Shown here piece after piece: positions 25,562-34,594 of a DNA stretch of 64,000 nt; position 1 is the stretch's first letter, and every line of letters begins with the position of its first letter. The stretch comes from Alteromonas sp. C1M14 (lineage in GTDB: Bacteria; Pseudomonadota; Gammaproteobacteria; Enterobacterales; Alteromonadaceae). The notes beneath the pieces were generated by a model. The model saw nothing but the letters and a program-made list of their open reading frames with translations. It ran no database searches and had not been told where the DNA came from. The stretch is from contig NZ_JAHKQF010000015.1 in NCBI RefSeq assembly GCF_018860965.1, forward strand, positions 248,001 to 312,000, read 5' to 3'. A program made the position numbers and the translations under genes.

Positions 25562-26494
25562 CTAGAAGCCCACGTTATCTTTACCTTTCAACCCAAGGAT
25601 TTCCCGAGTTTCTGCTGGGGTGGCAATTTCGAGAGAGAACTCACTTAAAATGCGTTTTATTTTCTCGACCTGCTGGGCATTGCTGTCGGCCATCTGGCCT
25701 TTACCGATAAACAAACTGTCTTCCATGCCTACTCGCACGTTCCCGCCCATCAGCGCCGCTTGGGTAGAAAATGACATTTGATGTTTACCTGCTGCTAGCA
25801 CAGACCATTGATAGTCGTCGCCAAATAAGCGATCCGCGGTACTACGCATGTACATCAGGTTTTCTACATCAGCCCCGATTCCGCCTAAAATGCCGAAGAT
25901 GGTTTGTATAAAGAATGGCGGTTTAATGAGTCCACGGTCGGCAAAGTGAGCCAAGTTATATAGATGGCCTACGTCATAACATTCGTGTTCGAATTTAGTG
26001 CCATGCTCAGACATGATGGTCATGATTTTTTCGATATCACGGAAGGTGTTACGGAATATAAAATCATCACTGTTACGCACGTATTCTTCTTCCCAAGGGT
26101 GCTTCCACTCCTTGTATCGATTGGCCAGAGGGAACATGGCAAAATTGATACTGCCCATATTCAACGAACACATTTCTGGCTTCACTTTCATGGCGCAAGC
26201 AAGACGTTCTTCAACGCTCATGGTAGGACTACCACCGGTGGTTAAATTAATTACCGCATCGGTTTTTTCTTTTATCGCTGGCAGAAAATCCATAAACACA
26301 TCGGGATCGCCCGTAGGCTGTCCGGTTTTAGGATCCCGCGCATGTAGATGAATAATAGAAGCCCCTGCTTCGGCTGCCTCTACCGAAGCATCGGCAATCT
26401 CTTCTGGCGTAATAGGAAGTGCATCAGACATCGTTGGCGTATGCATAGCGCCAGTGACTGCACAGGTAATGATGACTTTACGATTCTTTTTCAT
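25562..26494 (-). CDS. BKACE (DUF849) beta-keto acid cleavage enzyme
   Basis: A 310-residue TIM-barrel enzyme of the BKACE family, which condenses a beta-keto acid with acetyl-CoA and releases acetoacetate plus a CoA thioester. The signature IIHLHARDPKTGQPTGD holds the two zinc-binding histidines (HLH), and TTGGSPTMSVEERL and SLNMGS follow as in characterised members such as Kce. GGNVRVGMEDSLF provides the late acidic residue near the active site. The start overlaps the 3-hydroxyacyl dehydrogenase end by 17 bases. Substrate specificity in this family varies widely and is not readable here. Confidence 0.92.
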   Translation of the reverse strand: MKKNRKVIITCAVTGAMHTPTMSDALPITPEEIADASVEAAEAGASIIHLHARDPKTGQPTGDPDVFMDFLPAIKEKTDAVINLTTGGSPTMSVEERLACAMKVKPEMCSLNMGSINFAMFPLANRYKEWKHPWEEEYVRNSDDFIFRNTFRDIEKIMTIMSEHGTKFEHECYDVGHLYNLAHFADRGLIKPPFFIQTIFGILGGIGADVENLMYMRSTADRLFGDDYQWSVLAAGKHQMSFSTQAALMGGNVRVGMEDSLFIGKGQMADSNAQQVEKIKRILSEFSLEIATPAETREILGLKGKDNVGF

Positions 26495-27419
26495 CTTTAT
26501 GCCCTTTTTTGTTTTGTACTTCGATCAAATATTTACTGAGGTTGACTTTCACTGCCTGGGCTTCTTCTTCCGTCCAGGTTTTAAACCCTTTGCCGGTTTT
26601 CATGCCCCACTCTTTGCTGTCAACTTTGTGTTTTAAAATGTCAGCAGGCTGAGTGTCATTGTTGAGGCTTTCGAGAATGACGTTGTGAATATCAAGGGTG
26701 AGATCTAAACCAACTAAATCTGCGTTTTCGATGGGGCCGAGTACCGGCAAACGTAACCCAAAACTGTTTTTTACAACGGCGTCTACCCCTTCTGCCGAGC
26801 AAACACCGTCGTTAATAAGTGCTATCGCCTCACGCCATAGCGCATGCTGCATGCGGTTGCCTACAAAACCAGGCACATCTTTTTTTACGTGTACCGGTTC
26901 TTTGCCGGCAAACTTAAGTAGTGTCATCATTTTTTCGATGGCTTCATCACTACTTTGATCGGTCTGCACCACTTCCACTAACGGCACCAAATAAGGAGGG
27001 TTCCACCAATGGGTGCCCACTACCTGATTTTCAAAATGCAGGCCTTCAAAAATTTCTTTGATAGGAATAACAGAGGTATTGCTAGCTACCACGGCGGTAG
27101 ACTTTGTGTAAGGTCGAATGCGACTAAACAATTGTTGTTTTAACTCGCGCTTTTCAGGCACCGCTTCAATAATAAAATCAGCATCGGTCACTGCCTGCTG
27201 CAGATCTCCGACCACATTGATGTATTGCAATGCATCGGTACTTAACGACATGATCTCAAGATTCGACGCTATTTTGTCTTTAGCGGTATCTCTGGCAGTG
27301 GCATACGGGTCGTAAAGCGTGACAGCGATTTGCTTACACGCAAACACCTGTGCAATACCGCAACCCATTAATCCTGCGCCTAACACCGCAACTTTCGTTG
27401 ATTCAAACATGTTGCTCAT
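26478..27419 (-). CDS. 3-hydroxyacyl-CoA dehydrogenase family protein (lambda-crystallin/carnitine dehydrogenase-like)
   Basis: A 313-residue NAD-dependent L-3-hydroxy acid dehydrogenase. The Rossmann motif is VLGAGLMGCGIAQ; IIEAVPEKRELKQ, NTSVIPI and GTHWWNPPYLVPLVEVV (with the catalytic histidine) match L-carnitine and L-gulonate 3-dehydrogenases more than acyl-CoA enzymes. VPGFVGNRMQHALWREA starts the C-terminal helical domain. It should oxidise a beta-hydroxy acid to the beta-keto acid cleaved by the neighbouring BKACE, with which it overlaps. Confidence 0.88.
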   Translation of the reverse strand: MSNMFESTKVAVLGAGLMGCGIAQVFACKQIAVTLYDPYATARDTAKDKIASNLEIMSLSTDALQYINVVGDLQQAVTDADFIIEAVPEKRELKQQLFSRIRPYTKSTAVVASNTSVIPIKEIFEGLHFENQVVGTHWWNPPYLVPLVEVVQTDQSSDEAIEKMMTLLKFAGKEPVHVKKDVPGFVGNRMQHALWREAIALINDGVCSAEGVDAVVKNSFGLRLPVLGPIENADLVGLDLTLDIHNVILESLNNDTQPADILKHKVDSKEWGMKTGKGFKTWTEEEAQAVKVNLSKYLIEVQNKKGHKDEKES

Positions 27420-27431
27420 CCAGATAGATAA

Positions 27432-27458
27432 ACGGTGCCCTTATTAAGCGGGCACCGT
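27432..27458. repeat. Intercistronic stem-loop in the catabolic operon
   Basis: Perfect 9-bp stem (27432-27440 with 27450-27458), 9-nt loop, in the 52-bp gap between the cyclase gene and the dehydrogenase gene. No T run follows on the minus strand, so an mRNA-processing or stability element is likelier than a terminator. Confidence 0.5.
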
Positions 27459-27471
27459 ATGGAAAAATGGA

Positions 27472-28347
27472 TTACTCAGCGCTGCCTTGTTCGATGCGGT
27501 AGCTACCGCTTTTGTCGACCATAGCAACCAAACGTACGATACAACCGTCACCGCCTTTCCAGCGCCATGGGAATGCCGCAATAGTGACCCGCTTACCGGT
27601 GACTTTGTTGATTTCGCCGCCCACGTTTTCGATACCGCAAATTCCGTTACTTAATAACGCACGGTGACAAGGCTCCCAGTGTGGGAAGTCTTCAATAATC
27701 GAACGACCACCAGAGAATTCTTTATATTCGTCTTCCAGATGAGGAATCAGTGGACCTGGGCCATGAGGGCCGATGGCTGTACCAAGAGGATGGTCAAGGG
27801 CTTGAACATCGATACCTACCATTTTGACTTTCTTCTTCGCTAACCATTCGCCTGCACACTTGTACAAACCTGGACCATAGTGATAATACTCAGAAGAATC
27901 CGCGTAGGTTTCATGCCAACCTGTATTGATAATAACGATGTCGCCTTCGCGAATTTTAGGGGTGGCATTTTCTAAATCTTCTGCGGTAATCACTTCCCAC
28001 TTCTTCTTCGGGATAGAAACCACCACTGCCGTACCAAAGAAACGAGGAAGCGGCATTTGATCCATAAATGGCGTGCCTTCTACCACGTGTGCGGGCGCAT
28101 CAATATGAGTACCTGAGTGCATAACTGTGGTAATACGCTGGGTCAACACTCCGGACTTACTCATACCGTGCAGGCGCTCAATTTTCACATCTTCAAAATA
28201 TGGCCAGCAAGGCTGTCCTAGTCCCCATTCGTGACTGAGGTCATAAAACTCCATGCCAGTATCATTGTTCAGGTTTTCTTCCTGAATCATTTCATCCATA
28301 TCTTGCTTAGAAATTTTATGTACACGTTTTATATCGTTAATTTTCAT
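27472..28347 (-). CDS. Cyclase family protein (kynurenine formamidase-like hydrolase)
   Basis: A 291-residue metal-dependent hydrolase. The diagnostic metal motif HSGTHIDAPAHV (HxGTHxDxPxH) is about residues 90-101. INTGWHETY and GIDVQALDHPLGTAIGPHGPGP supply further ligands and the active-site floor. Family members hydrolyse N-formyl amides or lactone-like rings (kynurenine formamidase, isatin hydrolase). As first gene of the minus-strand operon it may open a ring or remove an acyl group before oxidation and BKACE cleavage. An N-terminal extension of about 35 residues precedes the core. Confidence 0.88.
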   Translation of the reverse strand: MKINDIKRVHKISKQDMDEMIQEENLNNDTGMEFYDLSHEWGLGQPCWPYFEDVKIERLHGMSKSGVLTQRITTVMHSGTHIDAPAHVVEGTPFMDQMPLPRFFGTAVVVSIPKKKWEVITAEDLENATPKIREGDIVIINTGWHETYADSSEYYHYGPGLYKCAGEWLAKKKVKMVGIDVQALDHPLGTAIGPHGPGPLIPHLEDEYKEFSGGRSIIEDFPHWEPCHRALLSNGICGIENVGGEINKVTGKRVTIAAFPWRWKGGDGCIVRLVAMVDKSGSYRIEQGSAE

Positions 28348-28693
28348 ATTTAATTACCTTAACCGAATTGCGATACACCTATACCGTGATACGAACACTA
28401 ACAACATAAAAGTCACCTGTCAATCACATATGATTAACACAATAAACACATAAAATAATCACAAACCATTGTTTTAAAAGGAATATTCAATATACCTTCA
28501 AAAATAATTTGTTAAATTATATTTTTTTGAACAGCTCGTTAACAAATTGTTACTAATTGATTGACATCCTTCCCTCTAAACAGGTAGGTTATTATTCAAT
28601 CGATACAGCTGTACCACAAAGCGGAACGGTCGATCGTGTAATAAATGCAGATTAAAAATAGAAAAATACACTCACAGATCTGAGGGAAATATA
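28348..28693. promoter_or_regulatory. Divergent control region, catabolic operon / TonB receptor
   Basis: 346 bp without a gene. It must hold the promoters of both flanking units. Seen: a perfect -35 hexamer TTGACA at 28561-28566 without a convincing -10 at normal spacing, a 10-bp palindrome TACAGCTGTA at 28604-28613, and GAGGGAAAT as ribosome binding site for the receptor. The middle is very AT-rich. Confidence 0.5.
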
Positions 28694-31015
28694 ATGAAGT
28701 CATATAAGTGGAATCCCATCCAACGCACGCTAGCTCTGGCATTTGCTGGTCTTTGTGCACCTGCGGTGCTGGCCCAGGAGGACATAGCTACATCTACTTC
28801 AGAAGAAACAAACCCATCTGCTACATTAGAAGTGATTCAAGTCACATCACAAAAAAGAACACAAACACTGCAGGAGGTACCGGCTACAATTTCGGCGATT
28901 CCGGCCGGTGTGATGGAAGATTATGGTATTGATGATTTATTCGAGATTGCCAATTTAGTACCCGGCATGGTGTTTTCCCGCGCACCGGATGATGGCCTCG
29001 CCCTCACATTACGGGGGTTAGGCACGCCAGCCCGTACACAAAGCTTCGATCAATCCGTGGCCTTGTTCCAAGATGGCATGTTCGTGGGCAAAGGCCGTAT
29101 GTATTCAGCGGCATTTTTCGACGTTGAACGCATTGAGGTGATAAAAGGCACCCAAAGTACCTTATTAGGAAAAAACACCAGCTTAGGCGCAATCAGTATT
29201 GTCACCCGCAAACCCACTGACGATTTTGAAGCCAATATTTCTGCTGGTGTGGAGTTGCAAAATGGGGGCTGGAGTCTGGATGGCGGTGTTAACCTGCCCA
29301 TAACCGATGATCTCAAGGTGCGGGTCGCCGGTCATTTTGTGGAACAAGATGGTTGGATAGAAAACCTGGCCACTGGCAGAGACGTACCGGAAGACAGTGA
29401 TCAAGGTGTGCGGGTAACGGCGGTCTATACGCCTACCGATACCCTTTCTGTTACCGCGTCTTATCAACACTCTGACAGTGAACGCATTGGCAATGGTTAC
29501 CAATACGTGGACAATGGCGGCTATTTTACAGACGATGTACTTGAAATCGTAGGAGAAGCACAACTTGATGACACCAAAACAGCCACCTGTGAAGAATGCC
29601 CCAACAACGAAAGCTACCATGATACGTCCGTAGATGCGTTCACCTTGACCATAGAAAAAGCGTTTGATGATTTAACCCTCACCTCGGTGACTTCCACGGC
29701 TACCTACGACATCCTCTTTTATGATGATTTCGATTTTGGCAGTGCTTTTGACGAGTACACCTATGTGACCACCGGTGAAGTGGACTATTACAGTACCTAT
29801 TTTAAGCGGGAAGAGGATTATGATCAGTTTTCCCAAGAGTTGCGTTTAGCCTCGGATGGACGAGAAGACTTTGATTACATGGCCGGTTTGTTTTACTTCA
29901 AAAGCGATTGGAACTCGCTGGAATGGCAGAATTACAATACGCCAAACTTTCCACCAGGGGATACGGCGGGAGAAATTTTCAATGGCGCATTTGGCAATGA
30001 TTTCAAACAAAAAACTGAAACCTTGTCGGCGTTTATCCAATCGGACATCTACCTTTCTGACACCCTAACCCTTGCTGCCGGATTACGTTACACCGACGAA
30101 ACCAAAGATGTGCAGTTTGATCGTATCCAAGGATCACTGGCCACCTTATGGAACACGGTGGTGAATCCGCCGTTCGAGTCAGACCTTACCTTCTCCGACA
30201 GTTTTCTTAACGGTAATGTGTCATTGCGCTATGAAATGTCGAGAAACGTTAGCCTTTATGCCTCCTACGGTTTAGGTAGCAAAACCGGTGGCTTTGCCGA
30301 ATCAGCAGAGGTTACCAGCGGCGATCCCTCCTTAGATGTATCAGAAGGCGGCGCACGGGTGAAATCGGAAGAAACCCAAACCTACGAGGCGGGAAGTAAA
30401 ATGGTCTTGTTTGACCGTAAAATGAACCTGAACCTGGCATTATTTTATACCGAAATTGAAGACTTCCAAGAAACGTCCTTTTTGGTCACCGACGCCAGTG
30501 CTGGCTTCCTGACACAAAATGTGGATGTGGAGTCTACCGGGTTTGAAATTGATGGCCTTTATCAGCTAAACGATGACTGGCGTCTTAGCGGTGCCCTCAC
30601 CTATGCCGATAGCGTACACAAAGATGATGGCAGTGATTTGGCTCAAGCGCCCAAGTTTACTGGTAATTTCGGTTATTCCTATATTACGGAACTAAACGTT
30701 AACGACTTATTATTCCGCTCTACCGGCTATATACGCTACCGGGATGAAATGGTCAGCCAAATTAATGAAACCTACCCATCTGATAGCTTAACTACCTTAG
30801 ATGTGACCGCTGGCGTAGAAGCTGGCGATGGCATTTGGGATGTAATGTTGTCAATAACAAACCTCACCAATGCCCGCTCTGCCGACTTTAGCAGCCCGAT
30901 AGCCGGCCCTGTTGGCGCCATATTGGGTGCACCAACGGGGGATCAGGGGATCACCGCAGAAACTTTAAATCAGCAACGTATGGTTAAGTTACAGTTTAAC
31001 TACTACTTCTATTAA
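28694..31015 (+). CDS. TonB-dependent outer-membrane receptor of the BKACE locus
   Basis: A 773-residue receptor with a Sec signal peptide (about 27 residues, cut after VLA). TonB-box-like sequence EVIQVTSQKR begins the mature end, the plug shows VPATISAIPAGVMEDYGI and the VERIEVIKGTQSTLLGKN motif, and the barrel ends in LQFNYYFY. Long and of the class used for complex organic nutrients rather than siderophores. Divergent from the catabolic operon, so it probably brings that operon's substrate across the outer membrane; the ligand itself is unknown. Confidence 0.92.
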   Translation: MKSYKWNPIQRTLALAFAGLCAPAVLAQEDIATSTSEETNPSATLEVIQVTSQKRTQTLQEVPATISAIPAGVMEDYGIDDLFEIANLVPGMVFSRAPDDGLALTLRGLGTPARTQSFDQSVALFQDGMFVGKGRMYSAAFFDVERIEVIKGTQSTLLGKNTSLGAISIVTRKPTDDFEANISAGVELQNGGWSLDGGVNLPITDDLKVRVAGHFVEQDGWIENLATGRDVPEDSDQGVRVTAVYTPTDTLSVTASYQHSDSERIGNGYQYVDNGGYFTDDVLEIVGEAQLDDTKTATCEECPNNESYHDTSVDAFTLTIEKAFDDLTLTSVTSTATYDILFYDDFDFGSAFDEYTYVTTGEVDYYSTYFKREEDYDQFSQELRLASDGREDFDYMAGLFYFKSDWNSLEWQNYNTPNFPPGDTAGEIFNGAFGNDFKQKTETLSAFIQSDIYLSDTLTLAAGLRYTDETKDVQFDRIQGSLATLWNTVVNPPFESDLTFSDSFLNGNVSLRYEMSRNVSLYASYGLGSKTGGFAESAEVTSGDPSLDVSEGGARVKSEETQTYEAGSKMVLFDRKMNLNLALFYTEIEDFQETSFLVTDASAGFLTQNVDVESTGFEIDGLYQLNDDWRLSGALTYADSVHKDDGSDLAQAPKFTGNFGYSYITELNVNDLLFRSTGYIRYRDEMVSQINETYPSDSLTTLDVTAGVEAGDGIWDVMLSITNLTNARSADFSSPIAGPVGAILGAPTGDQGITAETLNQQRMVKLQFNYYFY

Positions 31016-31030
31016 CCTACTTGCCCCAAG

Positions 31031-31060
31031 GCGTCAGGCATGAGTGTCTGGCGCTTTTAT
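31031..31060 (+). terminator. Terminator between TonB receptor and LacI gene
   Basis: 10-bp stem with two G-U pairs (31031-31040 with 31045-31054), TGAG loop, then TTTTAT. It runs slightly into the 3' end of the convergent LacI gene. Confidence 0.6.
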
Positions 31061-32064
31061 ATCCCCCGGCAAGATTGTCGTTCAGTGATGGAACAAGCAA
31101 TCATGAGCTTTTGTGAATGGCGATCTTTATTATCAATCATATCCAACAGTAAACCCGCCGCCTCCTTGCCTATCACATAGGGCTCCTGTTTCACCACCGT
31201 TACAGGCACTTTAAAGAATTCGGTCATGGGAATATCATCAAAACCAATGAGGGAGACATCATCGGGTATAACAATGCCTTCCTGATTTAAATGGGCCAAT
31301 AATTCAGTGGTAATGGCCAAATGCTGAGTAAAAAACGCCGTGGGAGGATTATCCGATTGTAGTATGGTTTTTGGCGCTTGTTCGAAGCCCGTTTCTCGAT
31401 GCCAATATTGGATCAAAGACCCACAGAAGGGAACATTGTGTTTGGCTAATGCATCGATATACCCAGTGTAACGCTCTTTTCTCGACTTTACGTTTTCAAA
31501 GGTTTGGGTCATAAAGCAAATACGCCGATGACCTAACTGGATGAGGTACTCGGTGGCATCGAAAGCCGCTTGACGATAGTCAGACAACACGATGTTCTGT
31601 TCACTGCCATCGTGTTCTAACTGAAAATGCACCACCGGCATCCCCTTTTCCATATAGTCAGCAATAAGGGCATTATTTTTACCCGACGAGGCAATAATAA
31701 TGCCGTCCACCCGCATTTGATAGAGGGCTTCTAGCGCCTGCGCCTCTACCTCAGGATCAAAGTCAGTACTAAAAATTTGTGCGTTATATTGATGCTTACG
31801 ACAAAAATCATCTACCCCGCGAATGGTTCTACAGGTATCAAAACCAGTGATATCCCGAACAATCACTCCCACCATTCGGGTTTTTTTCCCTTTCAGATTG
31901 CGGGCCGTGGGGTTCGGGGTGTAATCCAACTCTTTAATTGCCGCCCGTATTCTTTGTTGGGTTTCCTTCGACATATAGTCGAACCGCCCATTAAGGTATT
32001 GAGAGACGGTACTATTTGACACTTTCGCCAGACTTGCGACATCGACCAGTTTTGCTTTTTGCAT
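31057..32064 (-). CDS. LacI family transcriptional repressor
   Basis: A 335-residue repressor. The N-terminal helix-turn-helix reads LVDVASLAKVSNSTVSQYLN, followed by the hinge helix PNPTARNLKGKKT. The periplasmic-binding-protein-like effector domain covers residues 65-330 and recognises a sugar or sugar acid. It is divergent from the mannonate dehydratase operon, and two AAAACGTTTT-centred palindromes typical of LacI-family operators lie between them. It should repress its own gene and that operon until the inducer appears. Confidence 0.93.
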   Translation of the reverse strand: MQKAKLVDVASLAKVSNSTVSQYLNGRFDYMSKETQQRIRAAIKELDYTPNPTARNLKGKKTRMVGVIVRDITGFDTCRTIRGVDDFCRKHQYNAQIFSTDFDPEVEAQALEALYQMRVDGIIIASSGKNNALIADYMEKGMPVVHFQLEHDGSEQNIVLSDYRQAAFDATEYLIQLGHRRICFMTQTFENVKSRKERYTGYIDALAKHNVPFCGSLIQYWHRETGFEQAPKTILQSDNPPTAFFTQHLAITTELLAHLNQEGIVIPDDVSLIGFDDIPMTEFFKVPVTVVKQEPYVIGKEAAGLLLDMIDNKDRHSQKLMIACSITERQSCRGI

Positions 32065-32134
32065 GAATAGAGTAGGTTTACAATGTTGTTAATGTATTGT
32101 TGACATTGTGCATGACTATGGTAGCTTCATCAAC

Positions 32135-32159
32135 TAAAACGTTTTACTAAAACGTTTTA
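32135..32159. promoter_or_regulatory. Twin LacI-family operators
   Basis: Two identical 12-bp palindromes TAAAACGTTTTA at 32135-32146 and 32148-32159, centre-to-centre 13 bp. Each matches the general LacI-family operator core with central CG. They lie 25-49 bases before the mannonate dehydratase start. Confidence 0.8.
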
Positions 32160-32183
32160 TGTCCAGTTAGAGAGGAGACTTGG

Positions 32184-33401
32184 GTGAAAATTTCAGCGAT
32201 AAAAGTATTCGTGTGCAATCCCGGTAGAAACTTTGTCACCGTAAAAGTGATTACCGATGAAGGCATTTACGGAATTGGTGACGCCACATTAAACGGTCGA
32301 GAAATGGCCGTGGTCACCTGTCTTGAAGAACACATCATCCCCTGTCTCATTGGCCGTGATCCCCACGCTATTGAAGATATATGGCAGTATCTGTATCGCG
32401 GTGTTTACTGGCGCAAAGGGCCGGTTAACATGGCCGCCATCGCTGCCATTGATATGGCATTGTGGGACATCAAAGGCAAAGCCGCTAATTTACCCGTGTA
32501 TCAGTTACTTGGTGGTAAAAGTCGCACCGGTGTCACCCTATACGCCCATGCCAGCGGTAGCTCCATTGAAGACACCTTAGATAAAGCAGAAGCCTTGCAA
32601 CAGCAAGGATTTAAAGCCATTCGCTTACAATCAGCCATTCCCGGACTCAATGTGACCTACGGCGTGCTCGGCGATAAAAAAGATTACTTTGAACTACAAG
32701 GTAACCGCCCCCTTCCGCCGGAAGAAACTTGGTCAACCCAAAAGTACTTCTCCATGATCGAAGACTTGTTCAAACGAGGGCGTCAGCGTTTAGGGAATCA
32801 CATCCATTTGCTTCATGATGTACACAGTCGCCTAACCCCAATAGAAGCAGCACGCTTAGGTAAACTGCTTGAACCCTATCATTTATTGTTCTTAGAAGAT
32901 GCGGCTATTGCTGAGAACCAAGCCAGCTATGAAGTTATTCGACAGCACACCACCGTTCCTTTAGCCATTGGTGAAACCTACAACAGTATATGGGAATGCA
33001 AAGATCTCATTGAAAATCAGCTTATTGATTACATTCGTACCGCGGCCACCCACGCCGGCGGGATCACTGCCCTGCGACGCATTACAGATTTTGCCAGCAT
33101 ACACAATGTGAAAACCGCCCCCCATGGCGCGCCGGACCTTTCCCCTGTGTGTTTTGCTGCTCATATGCACATTAATATTTGGGCACCCAATTTTGGCATT
33201 CAGGAATTTGTCGGCTTTGGCAATGACAAGCTTAACGACGTATTTTCCCATAATTTTAGTGTATCAAATGGCATGGCAACCATGACTGACGCCCCCGGCC
33301 TTGGCGTGGATTTTGACGAGGAAGCGGCGGCGAAATACCCCTACAAACGATCTTACCTTCCCGTCAGTCGACTTGAAGACGGCACCGCATGGCATTGGTA
33401 A
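32184..33401 (+). CDS. Mannonate dehydratase family enzyme (ManD/RspA, enolase superfamily)
   Basis: A 405-residue acid-sugar dehydratase. D-mannonate or D-gluconate is dehydrated to 2-keto-3-deoxygluconate in this family. The capping domain opens with [20 protein letters not shown]; the barrel contains [11 protein letters not shown] and [10 protein letters not shown] (metal-ligand Asp/Glu), AIGETYNS, and [18 protein letters not shown] with the catalytic histidine. The length and the GWYR-less ending DGTAWHW fit ManD. Starts at GTG 32184 behind GAGGAG. Activity level varies across the family (some members are nearly inactive), so D-mannonate is the best but not proven substrate. Confidence 0.88.
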   Translation: MKISAIKVFVCNPGRNFVTVKVITDEGIYGIGDATLNGREMAVVTCLEEHIIPCLIGRDPHAIEDIWQYLYRGVYWRKGPVNMAAIAAIDMALWDIKGKAANLPVYQLLGGKSRTGVTLYAHASGSSIEDTLDKAEALQQQGFKAIRLQSAIPGLNVTYGVLGDKKDYFELQGNRPLPPEETWSTQKYFSMIEDLFKRGRQRLGNHIHLLHDVHSRLTPIEAARLGKLLEPYHLLFLEDAAIAENQASYEVIRQHTTVPLAIGETYNSIWECKDLIENQLIDYIRTAATHAGGITALRRITDFASIHNVKTAPHGAPDLSPVCFAAHMHINIWAPNFGIQEFVGFGNDKLNDVFSHNFSVSNGMATMTDAPGLGVDFDEEAAAKYPYKRSYLPVSRLEDGTAWHW

Positions 33402-33443
33402 TCACCCATAAATAGACAGCGCGATAGAAAGAAGGAATATAAA

Positions 33444-34583
33444 ATGAAAAAACCGCTCACCGTTTTGATTCAGGGCACAGGCTTTGCCGGACAAGGCCAT
33501 GCGGAGGCATTTCGCTACGCTGGTGTGGACGTTATCGGCATGGTAGGACGCACCGAAAGCGTGGTGACAAAAGTCGCCGAAGAAATGGCCATTCCTTATT
33601 CTGGCACCAACTGGAAACAAGCCTTGGCCGAATTAAAGCCTGATATTGTTTCTATTGCTACGCCCGGCGGTGCCCACGAGCAAGCGATTATTGATGCCAT
33701 CGAGGCCGGCTGCCATGTGTTTAGTGATAAGCCATTAACCACCGATGGTCCATCAGCGAAAAAACTCGCCTTGTTAGCGGACGAAAAAGGGGTGAAAACC
33801 GCTTTTGCCGCCAGCTTTCGTTATATGCCCGATGTGATACATGCAAAACGTCTGGTTGCCGAAGGAGCTATTGGTGAGCCTCAGGAAATTGAATGTATCT
33901 CTCACTTTAACTTAGAAAAACACATCCCCTTTGGTTGGTCTCATCGCGCTGAAGATGGCGGTGGTCGGTTGAATAATAACTTCACCCACAAACTGTCTAT
34001 CGTTACCTCCATCGTCGGTGAGAAGATCCTTTCAATGATGGGGGAAGTGCGAGACGATTTACAAAAAGCCCCCATTGTGGAAGGCGTTCACAACTTTAAA
34101 AAGCGCCGGGAGTTTATTCCTAAGGACATCCATGATCCTAACCTGAAATGGGGTAAATCCAATGTGGAGTGGTCGTATACCGTACTGGCTCAGATAGAAA
34201 GCGAACTTGCCCATAAACCGGTGTCTGTCCTATTTAAACATGGTGGTCTACACCCCCGTTTTCACGAAGATCATGTGGTTATATACGGCAGTCACGGGGC
34301 CATATACATAAAAGGCCATTATGCCAGTGGCCCACTGTATTTATACGATGAAAACGGTCAATGGGTTGAGACACCACTACCTGAAGATATTGTGCAAAAC
34401 CAACCTGAAGGCGAAGGTGACACCGAACGCAACTGGCGTTACCTCATTCGAGAACTGGTACAGGATATTAAAGGCGAAGCCGTCGCGCCCTACCAAACCT
34501 TTAAACAAGGTGCTCAATACCAGCAATTAATCGATTTAATTCGACAAAACGATAATTGGGTTGATGTGACTCATCTTCAATAA
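33444..34583 (+). CDS. Gfo/Idh/MocA family oxidoreductase
   Basis: A 379-residue NAD(P)-dependent sugar or sugar-acid dehydrogenase. The Rossmann motif QGTGFAGQGHAEAFRYAG is at the N-terminus; SIATPGGAHEQAIIDAIEAG and HVFSDKPLTTD contain the family's EKP-like catalytic lysine (DKP here). The C-terminal alpha/beta domain has the dimer interface. 42 bp after the mannonate dehydratase and 11 bp before the symporter, so it is part of the same operon and probably feeds sugar acids into that pathway. Confidence 0.9.
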   Translation: MKKPLTVLIQGTGFAGQGHAEAFRYAGVDVIGMVGRTESVVTKVAEEMAIPYSGTNWKQALAELKPDIVSIATPGGAHEQAIIDAIEAGCHVFSDKPLTTDGPSAKKLALLADEKGVKTAFAASFRYMPDVIHAKRLVAEGAIGEPQEIECISHFNLEKHIPFGWSHRAEDGGGRLNNNFTHKLSIVTSIVGEKILSMMGEVRDDLQKAPIVEGVHNFKKRREFIPKDIHDPNLKWGKSNVEWSYTVLAQIESELAHKPVSVLFKHGGLHPRFHEDHVVIYGSHGAIYIKGHYASGPLYLYDENGQWVETPLPEDIVQNQPEGEGDTERNWRYLIRELVQDIKGEAVAPYQTFKQGAQYQQLIDLIRQNDNWVDVTHLQ

Positions 34584-34594
34584 AAGGCCGTCTC

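Noticed and set aside
25562-27419. Carnitine catabolism operon
   Set aside because: The dehydrogenase and BKACE would fit, but thioesterase, betaine genes and a BCCT-type carnitine transporter are lacking, and the cyclase, cupin and SDR are not part of that pathway.
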